A stretch of 64,000 nt of DNA, from contig JAXDKS010000049.1 of the NCBI GenBank assembly GCA_034666985.1, positions 7,094 through 71,093 of the forward strand, read 5' to 3'. Position 1 is the stretch's first letter. The number at the start of each line of letters is the position of its first letter. Shown here in pieces: positions 47,147 to 55,415 of this stretch. Both the position numbers and the translations under genes were made by a program. This DNA comes from DATARR01 sp034666985. Lineage in GTDB: Bacteria > Acidobacteriota > Thermoanaerobaculia > Multivoradales > UBA5704. The notes below the pieces were generated by a model. It had not been told where the DNA came from and ran no database searches. It saw only the letters and a program-made list of their open reading frames with translations.

Positions 47147-47743
47147 CTACCGCACGCCCCACAGCTTGTGCTGCTGAACCGAGAGACTCCAGGGTGGGTT
47201 CTCCTTGCACAGCCGGATGCACCAGGCGAGCGTCCGTGGATCGACCTCCAGACCCTCGAAGGCGGGAGAGATGAGGTAGTGCTCAGCCTCCACCACGGTC
47301 TTGGGAATGCCCTGGCCGTAGCCGCGGACGTACTTGACCTCGTGGGCCCGGCGCTGGCGGACGGCGTGCTCGGCCACCTTGGGGCTGACGGTGATCCAGT
47401 CGATCCCCGGCAACAGCTCGATGCTGCCGTTGGTCTCGATGGCCAGCTTGAAGCCGGCGGCGTGGAGGCCGTCGATCAGCTCGGCATCCACCTGGAGGGC
47501 CGGCTCGCCGCCGGTGAGGATCACCCACTCGCAGGCCGGCGAGAGCTGGCGCAGCTCGCCGGCGATCTCCTCCAGGGTCATCCACCGCCCCGACTCGAAC
47601 TCCGTGTCGCAGTCGAAGCCGTGGGTCTCCACCCGGCACTCCAGGTTGCACCGGGAGAAGCGTAGGAAGAGGTTGGGCGTGCCGGCGCGCACCCCTTCCC
47701 CCTGCAGACTGTAGAAGATCTCGTTGACCCGGTAGCGCTCCAC
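47147..47743 (-). CDS. queE: 7-carboxy-7-deazaguanine synthase (QueE), radical SAM
   Basis: 198 residues. EIFYSLQGEGVRAGTPNLFL and FLRFSRCNLEC...GFDCDTEF are the QueE N-terminus with the 4Fe-4S cysteines in CNLEC and CDT spacing, a shorter radical SAM loop than canonical CX3CX2C. ILTGGEPALQ is the SAM-binding GGE motif; AIETNGSIELLPGIDWITVS and VKYVRG are typical. QueE makes the deazaguanine base precursor of queuosine from 6-carboxytetrahydropterin. No queC, queD or queF gene is adjacent in the window. Confidence 0.92.
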   Translation of the reverse strand: MERYRVNEIFYSLQGEGVRAGTPNLFLRFSRCNLECRVETHGFDCDTEFESGRWMTLEEIAGELRQLSPACEWVILTGGEPALQVDAELIDGLHAAGFKLAIETNGSIELLPGIDWITVSPKVAEHAVRQRRAHEVKYVRGYGQGIPKTVVEAEHYLISPAFEGLEVDPRTLAWCIRLCKENPPWSLSVQQHKLWGVR

Positions 47744-47837
47744 GGGGGGACTTTAGCAGCAGGATGGTGCGTGGAACCTGCGAGCCGGTACACGCTTCAA
47801 AGGACCCTTGTTGTCCTTAGACAGTGATCGCGCGGGC

Positions 47838-49175
47838 TCACGAAGGCTGTGCCGGCTGGAAAGGGAGCGCCGGATCGGTACGGGCCTCCCGCAGGTATCT
47901 CACGTAGTCCCGGACCACCTGGACGGTGAGCTGCTCCTGGCGGGCGGCCTCCTGGAAGAGCCTCAGCGCGGCCAGGGCCTCCCGATGGACGTCCTGCGAC
48001 TGAAAGATGGGGAGGATCTCCTCCGCCAGGCGCTTCACATCCGCCGTGCGACCCTCTCGCAGATAGAGGAGCGCGAGGTCCTCGATCGCGACCATCGCGG
48101 CATCGTAGCCGATCCCCGCGGCGATGAAACCGTCCCGGACTTCCAGGAAGGCCTTCTCCGCCGCGTCGCTCTCGCCGCGGCCGGCCGCGATCTTGCCGCG
48201 CAGCCAGGTGAGCCGGAGCTGGGTCCAGGCCTCGGGGAACTCCCGGTAGAGGTCCTCGTCGACGCTCAGGATGTCCGCCGCCTCGTCGTACTGCCCATCT
48301 TCCGTCAGGTAGCGGGCCAGGTTGTAGCGCGCGCAGAGATAGAGCCGCGGCTCGCGGTCTGCCCGCATCCCCTTGAGCGCCGCGGTGGTGGTCTCGATGG
48401 CGCGCTCCCGGTCGTCCTGGAAGAAATACAGGCTGCCCAAGGTGACGAGGACCCGCGCCGTCTCGACCGGATCGCCGCTCACCCGGAAGAGCGTCGCGGC
48501 GCGGGCCAGCAGCTCTTCAGCTTGGGGGAAGAGGCGCTGGTCCATGCAGAGCGAGCCTTCCAGCTTGTCCACCCGGGCGAGGATCTCCGTGTCCGTCACC
48601 CCGTGATGAGTGATGACGTAGCGCGCGTGCCCGAAGTGCTCCTCGGCCTGCCTAGTATCGTCGAGCATTCTACAGGCGTTGGCCATCTGGGCCGTCGCCA
48701 GCGCGATGAGGTCGAAAGCGCCGGGCATCTGCGGGTTGCAGTGGGCCACGAGCCGGCCCAGCCTGGCGAGGTGAAGGGCCTCGTCGGGATCCGCCTGCAC
48801 CCGCTTGCGGCTCTCCCCAACCAGGAGCCGCACCAGCGCCGCGCTGCGGAAGCGGTTGCGGGCCCGCTCCACCCTGCGGACGCGCTCTTCACGAGACAGG
48901 GTGAGGAGCTCCTCCAGGTCCCGGGCGGCCCCGCGCTGCTCCCGTTCCAGTCGTGGGACCTGCTCCGCTAGGACGGCGGGAAGGAGGTGGAAGGCCCGGT
49001 CGTAGTCCGCCGCCGGCGGGGCGGCCCGCTCTTTCTGGAACGCGGTGATCTCCTGCCGGCACGTGGCGCACAGGCTCATAAGGTGCTGCGTCCCGATCCG
49101 GGTGATGACGCTGGCCGGCAACTCGCCGCGGATGACCGCCCAGAGGAGATCGCGGGTCAGATGAATGTCCGCCAT
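47838..49175 (-). CDS. TPR regulatory protein with zinc-finger-like N-terminus
   Basis: 445 residues from the ATG at 49175 (GGGAGGG upstream). Residues ~25-45 hold the HLMSLCATCRQEITAF segment (H-x-x-x-x-C-x-x-C), like an anti-sigma zinc finger and like the small protein at 22938. The rest is helical, with TPR-like repeats (RQAEEHFGHARYVITH; FPQAEELLARAATLFRVSGD; GQYDEAADILSVDEDLYREF). The last ~65 residues (EALAALRLFQEAARQEQLTV, then YVRYLREARTDPALPFQ) match the end of the HTH-TPR protein at 23326, so they share a family. It may sense or bind a partner in a local regulatory circuit, but no partner is identified. Confidence 0.82.
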   Translation of the reverse strand: MADIHLTRDLLWAVIRGELPASVITRIGTQHLMSLCATCRQEITAFQKERAAPPAADYDRAFHLLPAVLAEQVPRLEREQRGAARDLEELLTLSREERVRRVERARNRFRSAALVRLLVGESRKRVQADPDEALHLARLGRLVAHCNPQMPGAFDLIALATAQMANACRMLDDTRQAEEHFGHARYVITHHGVTDTEILARVDKLEGSLCMDQRLFPQAEELLARAATLFRVSGDPVETARVLVTLGSLYFFQDDRERAIETTTAALKGMRADREPRLYLCARYNLARYLTEDGQYDEAADILSVDEDLYREFPEAWTQLRLTWLRGKIAAGRGESDAAEKAFLEVRDGFIAAGIGYDAAMVAIEDLALLYLREGRTADVKRLAEEILPIFQSQDVHREALAALRLFQEAARQEQLTVQVVRDYVRYLREARTDPALPFQPAQPS

Positions 49176-49309
49176 GAAACCCTCCCTTTTCAGTGCACGC
49201 CGTTCCTTGCTTTTTGCTAGTGTACCGCAAAGCGAGTTCCGTGGAGTGGGAAAAAGGAGGCGTGCCGGCAGCAAGGAAACACCCGCCGGCACGGAAAGAG
49301 ACGCCCGCG

Positions 49310-49630
49310 CTAGCCGTCGGGGTCCATGACGGAGCCCCGGTCAGACGTGGCTCCCGCTTGATTCCCGGCGGCCGGGCAGCCGTTGGGGTCCATGATGGAG
49401 CCGTTCTCGCCTCGGCAGGCACCCCCGGTGGCCGTCACGCCGTCCGGATCCATGATCGAGCCGCTCTTGGCTCGGCTGGTTTCCGATGTGAAAAGGCTCG
49501 TCAGGGCGTGCCACAGCGTGCCCAAGAAGCCTGGGGATTCCACGCGGGGGCCGGCGGCGGTCGCCGGGGTGGCGACGGACGAAAGCAGGAACAGAGAGAG
49601 AAGGACACGGAGGCCAGTCCTACGGAGCAT
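49310..49630 (-). CDS. Small exported protein with three GS(I/V)MDP(D/N)G repeats
   Basis: 106 residues from the ATG at 49630 (GGGAG upstream). A signal peptide (GLRVLLSLFLLSSVATPATA) is followed by FLGTLWHALTSLFTSE and a tail with three copies of an octapeptide: GSIMDPDG, GSIMDPNG and GSVMDPDG, the last at the very C-terminus. Two single Cys residues (GACRGEN, NGCPAAG) lie between repeats. The D-P-D/N-G units could bind calcium or be targets of modification or cleavage. I do not know a named family. Confidence 0.7.
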   Translation of the reverse strand: MLRRTGLRVLLSLFLLSSVATPATAAGPRVESPGFLGTLWHALTSLFTSETSRAKSGSIMDPDGVTATGGACRGENGSIMDPNGCPAAGNQAGATSDRGSVMDPDG

Positions 49631-49860
49631 GGGGGCTCCCTTCGAGGTGCGGCGTCCGGCTCCGCCCCGGGATGGGACGGAGGGGCCGCACCATCCTCTA
49701 AGTGTGCTCGCTCGAGCAGGCGTTGCGCGGCGCCAGCGCGTGCCAGCACCGCAGTTCACGCACGACTCCGCTCCCGATTCCACGCCTCCCCTGCTGGGAA
49801 GCAGTCCCGCACTACGCTTGGGGAGGCCGCGAGGCTTCCCCGCTGTGTCTCCCACACGCT

Positions 49861-50050
49861 GCGCAAGTCAGCGCAACCGTTGCGCGACTCTAATTTTCGC
49901 TGTGCAATTCAACTCAATGGATTTGCAAGTCAGATTTCGGCTGCGCGATTCAGCGCATTGGATTTGCAAGTCAGCGCAACGGTTGCGTTGAGCAGATTTC
50001 GGCTGCGCAATTCAACGCATTGGATTTGCAAGGCTGCGCAACGGTTGCGC
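49861..50050. repeat. Cluster of degenerate repeats with GCGCAAC(C/G)GTTGCGC palindromes
   Basis: Three ~29-base units (49901-49929, 49941-49970, 50003-50032) share CAATTCAACGCATTGGATTTG with a few changes. Interleaved are three near-perfect palindromes GCGCAAC-(C/G)-GTTGCGC at 49871, 49974 (one base short) and 50036. The region lies between the divergent ends of the GSIMDP gene and the FkbH gene and encodes nothing. Confidence 0.8.
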
Positions 50051-50100
50051 TGACTTGCGCAGCCGACGCGCTACTCTCGCCGGGCGGCCGAGGGGCCGGC

Positions 50101-51123
50101 TCACTCCAGGACCCGCAGGTCCACGTAAGGCGGCGGGGGCTGGAGGGCGGAAAAGTCGTTCTCCATCACGGAGACCTCCCCCACCTTCTCCACCTCGCGG
50201 AACCCCGCGAACCGGTAGGTGATCAGCATCTGCCGGTTGCGGCCGGTATCCACGAGCTCGGCCCGCAGCTTGACGCCTGCGTCCTTCGCCCGGCGCAGGA
50301 GGTGGTGGATGAGGATCGTCCCCACGCCTTTCGACATCACGCGGCAGGACATGAGGAGGAGCTTGACCGTCCAGATCTCCTCGCCTTTCTCGATCAGTGA
50401 CAAGCCGATCTTGCCGTAGGCGCCGTGGCGGTCTTCGAGACTGGCGATGAGCAGCTCGTGGCGGGGGGACTGCCGCAGGGCGTCCAGCTCCTCGTAGGAG
50501 TAGGTGTAGCCGGTGGTGTTGAGCTGGTGGGTGCGCACCGTCAGCTCCTCGGCCCGCTGGAGATCCTCCTCGCGGCAGGGGGCGATGGTGAAGACCATCC
50601 CCAGGGTGGCGAGGAATTCCTCCTTGGGCCCCACGTACTCCGCCTCCTCGCGGTTGCGGTGGATGTCGGCCTGGTACATGCGCCGCCTCAGACGCGAGTC
50701 CTCGGTGATGAAGCGGGGGTTGAATTCGGGACGGTCGAGGAGGTCGTCGAGCAGGGCCGAGTCGAGGCACAGCACGCCGGCGTGGCTGAAGGCCACCTCC
50801 TCGCGCTCGAACGGCTGGTCGTCCACGAAGGCGAAGGCGTCGAGGGCGAGGTTGAGGTCTTTCGCGATCCGGGCGATGGACGAAGCCTTGGAATTCCAGT
50901 TGATCTGGGGATAGAGGAAGTACTCGTCGAGCCCCAGCTCGCGCAGCCTGGCCATGGCCGCGTCGTGATCGTTGCGGCTGGCGATCGAGAGGAGGATGCC
51001 GCGCTCGTCCAGAGTCTTCAGGATGTGGACCACGCCCGGGCGCAGCCGCACTTCGGGATCTTCGAGCAGGACGCCGTCCCAGACCGTATTGTCGAGGTCC
51101 CAGACCACGCACTTGACAGCCAT
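50101..51123 (-). CDS. FkbH-like HAD-IIIC phosphatase/glyceryl transferase
   Basis: 340 residues from the ATG at 51123, three bases after the upstream stop. The N-terminal HAD-IIIC domain has CVVWDLDNTVWDGVLLED with the DxDxT nucleophile, ILLSIASRNDHDAAMARL and FAFVDDQPFEREEV. The C-terminal ~150 residues are GNAT-like (GKIGLSLIEKGEEIWTVKLL; HLLRRAKDAGVKLRAELVDT). FkbH enzymes take glyceryl from 1,3-bisphosphoglycerate and load it on an ACP; the ACP gene is two genes upstream. Together with its neighbours this is the first step towards hydroxymalonyl-ACP. It is the last gene of the four-gene unit. Confidence 0.93.
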   Translation of the reverse strand: MAVKCVVWDLDNTVWDGVLLEDPEVRLRPGVVHILKTLDERGILLSIASRNDHDAAMARLRELGLDEYFLYPQINWNSKASSIARIAKDLNLALDAFAFVDDQPFEREEVAFSHAGVLCLDSALLDDLLDRPEFNPRFITEDSRLRRRMYQADIHRNREEAEYVGPKEEFLATLGMVFTIAPCREEDLQRAEELTVRTHQLNTTGYTYSYEELDALRQSPRHELLIASLEDRHGAYGKIGLSLIEKGEEIWTVKLLLMSCRVMSKGVGTILIHHLLRRAKDAGVKLRAELVDTGRNRQMLITYRFAGFREVEKVGEVSVMENDFSALQPPPPYVDLRVLE

Positions 51124-51126
51124 CAA

Positions 51127-52287
51127 TCAGAATTCCTGGAAGTCGAAGAGCGGCAGGGTGATCTGCTGGATCTGCGTGCTCCCTTCGATGATCTCCGTCA
51201 CCTTGGCGTCGCGCAGGTAGCGGCCCACGGGGTAGTCGTCGCTCATGCCATTGGCGCCGTGGATCTGCACGGCGTCATTGGCGGCGCGCACGGCCATGGT
51301 AGAGGCGAAGTACTTGGCGGCCATGGTCTCCATGAAGGCCCCGGGATCCCGCTGGCCGCGCAGCCAGCCGGCCCGCAGGCAGAGCAGGCGGGCGGCGCGG
51401 ACGTTGACGATCATGTCGGTCAGCATCCGGCGGATGAGCTGGTGATCGGCGAGCGGCACACCGAATTGCCGGCGCTCGGCCGTGTAGGCACGGCAGGCGT
51501 CGAGGCAGGCCTGGCCGATGCCCACCGCTCCCCAGGCCACGCTGTAGCGCCCCTGCTCCAGGGCGGCGGCGATCACGTGGGAAAGGCCGAAGCCGATCCG
51601 CCCCAGGAGGTGAGCCTTGGGGACGCGGCAGCCGTCGAAGGAGAGCGCGGCCAGCATCGAGGCGCGGGTGCCCCAGACGCCGTCGAGCGGCCGCACGGTG
51701 AGCCCCGGGCTCTCCCGCTCCACCAGGAAAGTCGTGAGAGAGCCCTGGCATCGGGCGAGGACGAGGAAGAGCCCGGCGATGCGGCCGAAGGTCGTCCATT
51801 TCTTGTGGCCGTCGAGCACCCAATCATCGCCGGCAGCGCCGGCACCGCCGGCATCCCCGGCGGCAACCGCCGTGGTCTCGACGCTCTGGGCGTCGCTGCC
51901 GGCGTTGGGCTCGGAGAGGGCCAGGGCGCCCAGGACCTCCCCCCGGGCCAGGGCCGGCAGGAAGCGCTCCTTCTGCTCCCGGCTCCCCCAGCGCAGGATG
52001 GCGTGGGCCACCATGTCGTGCACCGTCAACAGCGAGCGCACCGAGGAGCAGGCGCGGGCGATCTCTTCGGTGAGCAGACCGTAGGCGATCATGTCGCGGC
52101 CGATCCCGCCGTATTCCGTGGGCACGTTGGAGCCGAGATAGCGCCGCTCGCGCAGGGCCTCGATCAAGGACCGGGGAATGGCCGCCTCGCGGTCCCAGCG
52201 GTCGGCATGGGGAGCGATCTCCGCCGCCGCGAAGGCGCGGAATTCGGCGCGAAGCGCGCGCTGGTCCTCGGTCAGCTCAAGCTTCAC
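51127..52287 (-). CDS. Acyl-CoA dehydrogenase-type flavoprotein (FkbI/ZmaE-like)
   Basis: 386 residues from the GTG at 52287, overlapping the ACP stop by 4 bases. Acyl-CoA dehydrogenase fold: LTEDQRALRAEFRAFAAAEI, LALSEPNAGSDAQSVETTA (FAD-binding), AYTAERRQFGVPLADHQLIR, and VQIHGANGMSDDYPVGRYLR with the C-terminal EIIEGSTQIQQITLP holding the likely catalytic Glu region. In methoxymalonyl and hydroxymalonyl pathways this type oxidises the ACP-bound aldehyde stage to the carboxylate. A Gly/Ala-rich insert (AAGDAGGAGAAGDD) is unusual. Confidence 0.9.
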   Translation of the reverse strand: MKLELTEDQRALRAEFRAFAAAEIAPHADRWDREAAIPRSLIEALRERRYLGSNVPTEYGGIGRDMIAYGLLTEEIARACSSVRSLLTVHDMVAHAILRWGSREQKERFLPALARGEVLGALALSEPNAGSDAQSVETTAVAAGDAGGAGAAGDDWVLDGHKKWTTFGRIAGLFLVLARCQGSLTTFLVERESPGLTVRPLDGVWGTRASMLAALSFDGCRVPKAHLLGRIGFGLSHVIAAALEQGRYSVAWGAVGIGQACLDACRAYTAERRQFGVPLADHQLIRRMLTDMIVNVRAARLLCLRAGWLRGQRDPGAFMETMAAKYFASTMAVRAANDAVQIHGANGMSDDYPVGRYLRDAKVTEIIEGSTQIQQITLPLFDFQEF

Positions 52288-52532
52288 GCTGGCCCCTTCG
52301 CGCTCTTGCGCGCCACGAGGTTGGCGATCGCCTGGATGGAGCGGAAGTTGTCGAGGTCGAGGTCGGCGTCCTCGACCTGGATGCCGAATTCCTTTTCCAC
52401 GAAGGCGACGAGCTGCATGGCGAGCAGCGAGTTGACGAAGCCGAGGGAGAAGATGTCCTCGTCCGGCTGCAGGTCGTGGCTCTTGAAGAACCGCGACAGG
52501 AAGTCCTTGATCTTGACCTGGGTCTCGTCCAT
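52284..52532 (-). CDS. Acyl carrier protein (FkbJ/ZmaD-like)
   Basis: 82 residues. The start MDETQVKIKDFLSRFFKSHD is followed by DIFSLGFVNSLLAMQLVAFV, where Ser35 is the phosphopantetheine site within a divergent G-F-V-N-S-L motif (usually G-x-D-S-L/M). Helix III follows (ADLDLDNFRSIQAIANLV). It is a stand-alone ACP dedicated to the surrounding dehydrogenases and FkbH enzyme. It begins 12 bases after the hydroxyacyl-CoA dehydrogenase stop and overlaps the next gene by 4. Confidence 0.93.
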   Translation of the reverse strand: MDETQVKIKDFLSRFFKSHDLQPDEDIFSLGFVNSLLAMQLVAFVEKEFGIQVEDADLDLDNFRSIQAIANLVARKSAKGPA

Positions 52533-52543
52533 GGGCGGGAATC

Positions 52544-53425
52544 CTAGCCGGCAATGCCATCGACGCGGTAATCGCGGTAATCGTAGAAGCCCTTGCCGCT
52601 CTTGCGGCCCAGGAGGCCGGCGTCGACCATCTTCCTGAGCAGCGGCGCGGGGCGATATTTGCCGTCGTTGTAGCTTTCGTACAGGACCTCGATCGAGAAG
52701 AGGATCGTGTCGAGTCCGATCAGGTCGGCGGTCTCCAGCGGGCCCATCTTGTGTCCGAAGCAGGTCTTGAAGAGCTGATCCACCTGCTCGGCGGTGGCGA
52801 CGCCGTCCTGCAGCACGAAGATCGCCTCGTTGACGGTGAGCATCAGCACCCGGTTGGAGACGAAGCCCGGCAGGTCGTTGACCACGATGCCGTCCTTGCC
52901 CATCTGACGCAGGAGCTGGCGCGCGGTCGCGAGAGTCTCCTCGCTGGTGTGATGGCCGCGGATGACCTCGACCATGGGCTTCAAGGGGACGGGATTCATG
53001 AAGTGCATGCCGACCACCTGCTCGGGCCGGCGGGTGAGGCCGCCCACGCGGGTGATGGAGATGCACGAGGTGTTGACGGCGAAGACCGTCCGCGCCGGGC
53101 AGAGGGCGTCGAGCCGCGGGTAGACTTCGCGCTTGATCTCCCACTTCTCGGGAACGTTCTCGATCACGAAATCGGCGTCCGCGAGGGCCGCGAGGTCGGT
53201 GGTGAAGGCGATCCGCGCCAGCACGGCCTCCGAGGCCTCGCGGACGGCGCCCTTCTGGAACATGCCCTGGAAACGCAGGCTCTTGCGGATCTCCCCTCGA
53301 GCCTTCTCCAGGATCTCGTCGGAGACGTCCACCAGGACGGTTTCGTGCCCCGTCTGGGCCAGGCTCTGAGCCACCCCGACTCCGATCACCCCGGCGCCCA
53401 CGACGCCGACCTTCCGGATCTCCAT
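52544..53425 (-). CDS. 3-hydroxyacyl-CoA dehydrogenase-type enzyme (FkbK/ZmaG-like)
   Basis: 293 residues from the ATG at 53425 (GGGGAGGG upstream). A Rossmann NAD-binding start (KVGVVGAGVIGVGVAQSLAQ), FVIENVPEKWEIKREVYPRL, VNTSCISITRVGGLTRRPEQ, VVGMHFMNPVPLKPMVEVIR (active-site His) and a C-terminal dimer domain (GPLETADLIGLDTILFSIEV; GRKSGKGFYDY). In the extender-unit pathways this enzyme oxidises glyceryl-ACP at C3. It is the first gene of the four-gene unit: dehydrogenase, ACP, ACD, FkbH. It could also serve beta-oxidation, but the linkage argues otherwise. Confidence 0.92.
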   Translation of the reverse strand: MEIRKVGVVGAGVIGVGVAQSLAQTGHETVLVDVSDEILEKARGEIRKSLRFQGMFQKGAVREASEAVLARIAFTTDLAALADADFVIENVPEKWEIKREVYPRLDALCPARTVFAVNTSCISITRVGGLTRRPEQVVGMHFMNPVPLKPMVEVIRGHHTSEETLATARQLLRQMGKDGIVVNDLPGFVSNRVLMLTVNEAIFVLQDGVATAEQVDQLFKTCFGHKMGPLETADLIGLDTILFSIEVLYESYNDGKYRPAPLLRKMVDAGLLGRKSGKGFYDYRDYRVDGIAG

Positions 53426-53606
53426 GCGCTGCCCTCCCCGTCCGTTGCGTCCAACTCTTCCAACTCTAGGGTGCATGCCGGCCGCTGGCTCGATCCTTGC
53501 TCAAGGCAAGAGTCGGCAGGTCCGGCAGCCCGGCCGGGCCGGCGCGGCACTCCGAGGGACGATCCTCCGCCGCGCCGTCTCGCCGAAGGCGGCTCCCTGG
53601 TCAGAC

Positions 53607-55415
53607 CTAACCCACAGCCCAGCGACGGGATTCCTCCTCTTCGCCGGTGCCTGCCTCTTTAAATTCTCCTTCTTCCCCTCCATCGGGGATCGCAGTCACC
53701 CGGACGGCGTCGAACCGGGCCGCGCCTTGTGCGCCGAGGCCGATCCGTGCCGCTCCCGCCGGCACCTCGAGGATCCCCAGAGGGAACCCCTCCCACGAGA
53801 CCTCGATCGTCCCGCCCCGCTTGCGGAAGCGGAGTTGCTGGTATTGAAAGGGATCGAAAGCGGCAGGGAATGTAAAAAACTGCCCACTCCCGCTTTCCAT
53901 GAGTACCCAGTCGTTGTCTTCCCGTTGCTCCAGGAGCAGCCTCGGCCCCGTATCCCCATCACCCAGGGCCGGAGCGATACCCGCGCCGAGGCGGAGATTG
54001 ACCACCAACTCGTAGCTCGCGAGGGCCGGGCCGCGGACGATCCAGGAGACCGTCTCGGAGAATCCCGCCAGCTCATTGTCCTTGATTCGCCAGTCTCCGC
54101 CGTCCAGGACCTCCCAGCCGACCGCCGCCGGATCGTCGCCATCCTCGAACCGATCTTCCCAGCCCACGGTGAGAGCGAAGCCGGAGAGCTCCACGGCCGT
54201 ACCCTCCGCGACCAGGGCTACACCAGTGGCCGGTCCGGGAGCCTTCGCCTCGAAGCGGATCAGACGGACGAACGGATCCAGCCGGAACGAGGTGTGGAGC
54301 AGCGTCCCCTCAGGTCCGAACAGGACGACGCCGAGCCCGCCCGTCTCCCCCACCGCTCGACCGTTCACCTCCACGAGGAAGGTGGAAGCGCCGGCCTCGT
54401 ACCGCAGCTCCTCTCCCGGGGCGAGCACGGCCGGTGCGTCGAGGAGATCGGAGATCGTGGGTGGATTCGGGGCCGGCTGCGGCGTAGTCGTGGGGCCTTG
54501 GACGAACATCCGCTCCCCTGCCCAGTCGAGGGGGTCGATGGCCATCGTCCGGGCCATCCGGGCGCTCGCGTCCTCGGACCAGCGGTGGTAGACGCAGTAG
54601 AGCTGCCGGTTGTCCGGTCCCCGCACGACCGAATTGTGGCCGGGGCCCACCACCTCGCCGTCGGAGCGCAGGATGGGGAACACCCTCACGCCGTCCGCGA
54701 CCTGCTCCCACTCGCCCGGCTCCTCCACGCTGTGGGTCGTGGCGTAGCTCACCCCGTAGGTGGGGTTCTGCCAGTTGCCGCCGCTGAACATCTCATAAAA
54801 GAGGCCCTTGCGCTCCAGGACGAACGGCCCTTCGACCGTGTGCCAGCGAACGCCCCCCTTCTCCGGACGGTTGGGGTGGTAGACGTGCCAGTCGTAGCGC
54901 GGCAGGGTCACCGGCCGGGGATCGCCCGCCAGGGTGAAGGGATCGAGCAGCCGGTCGCGCACCGTGCCCGTGCCCACGTGGCTCCCGGTGAGGAAGTCCG
55001 TGGCATAAAAGAGCCAGCGTCTGCCGTCCTCTTCCACGAAAACATGGGCGTCGATGGCGAACGGCTCGCGGGTGAGCCGCCGGCCCGAGTCGACGAAAGG
55101 TCCTGCCGGGTGATCCGCTACCGCCACCCGGATCTCCATCCTCTCCTCATTCCCAACGCTGTAGTAAAGGTAGAAGCGGCCGTCGAGCCAGGCGACCTCG
55201 GGGGCCCAGTAGCAGGGATGATTGCCGGGCAGCGGCTCCAGGGCCCCCGGCCAATCCTCCCAATGGACGAGGTCGCGAGAACGGATCACCCCGAACACCC
55301 GCCCGTCGTGCCAGACACCGGTGCAGTAGCCCCAGTACTCCCCCTTGAGCTTGAGGACGAAAGGGTCGGGGAAGGAGCGGGGGTAGACGGGGTTGCGGTA
55401 GGTCGGCCTCATCAT
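53607..55415 (-). CDS. GH43-like glycoside hydrolase with C-terminal beta-sandwich domain
   Basis: 602 residues from an ATG overlapping the upstream stop (ATGA at 55412-55415). The N-terminal ~320 residues form a five-bladed GH43-type propeller: NPVYPRSFPDPFVLKLKGEY (general-base Asp), CYWAPEVAWLDGRFYLYYS, IDAHVFVEEDGRRWLFY, TVEGPFVLERKGLFYEMFSG (acid Glu) and GPGHNSVVRGPDNRQLYCVY. A middle linker and a lectin-like domain (~430-585, WEDRFEDGDDP... LLLEQREDNDWVLMESGSG) follow. No signal peptide, so the protein may be cytoplasmic or use another route. It is translationally coupled to the GH1-like gene; both probably act on the same plant-derived glycoside. Confidence 0.85.
   Translation of the reverse strand: MMRPTYRNPVYPRSFPDPFVLKLKGEYWGYCTGVWHDGRVFGVIRSRDLVHWEDWPGALEPLPGNHPCYWAPEVAWLDGRFYLYYSVGNEERMEIRVAVADHPAGPFVDSGRRLTREPFAIDAHVFVEEDGRRWLFYATDFLTGSHVGTGTVRDRLLDPFTLAGDPRPVTLPRYDWHVYHPNRPEKGGVRWHTVEGPFVLERKGLFYEMFSGGNWQNPTYGVSYATTHSVEEPGEWEQVADGVRVFPILRSDGEVVGPGHNSVVRGPDNRQLYCVYHRWSEDASARMARTMAIDPLDWAGERMFVQGPTTTPQPAPNPPTISDLLDAPAVLAPGEELRYEAGASTFLVEVNGRAVGETGGLGVVLFGPEGTLLHTSFRLDPFVRLIRFEAKAPGPATGVALVAEGTAVELSGFALTVGWEDRFEDGDDPAAVGWEVLDGGDWRIKDNELAGFSETVSWIVRGPALASYELVVNLRLGAGIAPALGDGDTGPRLLLEQREDNDWVLMESGSGQFFTFPAAFDPFQYQQLRFRKRGGTIEVSWEGFPLGILEVPAGAARIGLGAQGAARFDAVRVTAIPDGGEEGEFKEAGTGEEEESRRWAVG

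Noticed and set aside
49861..50050. CRISPR-like array
   Set aside because: Only three degenerate repeats with unequal spacing, palindromes within the spacers, and no cas genes nearby.
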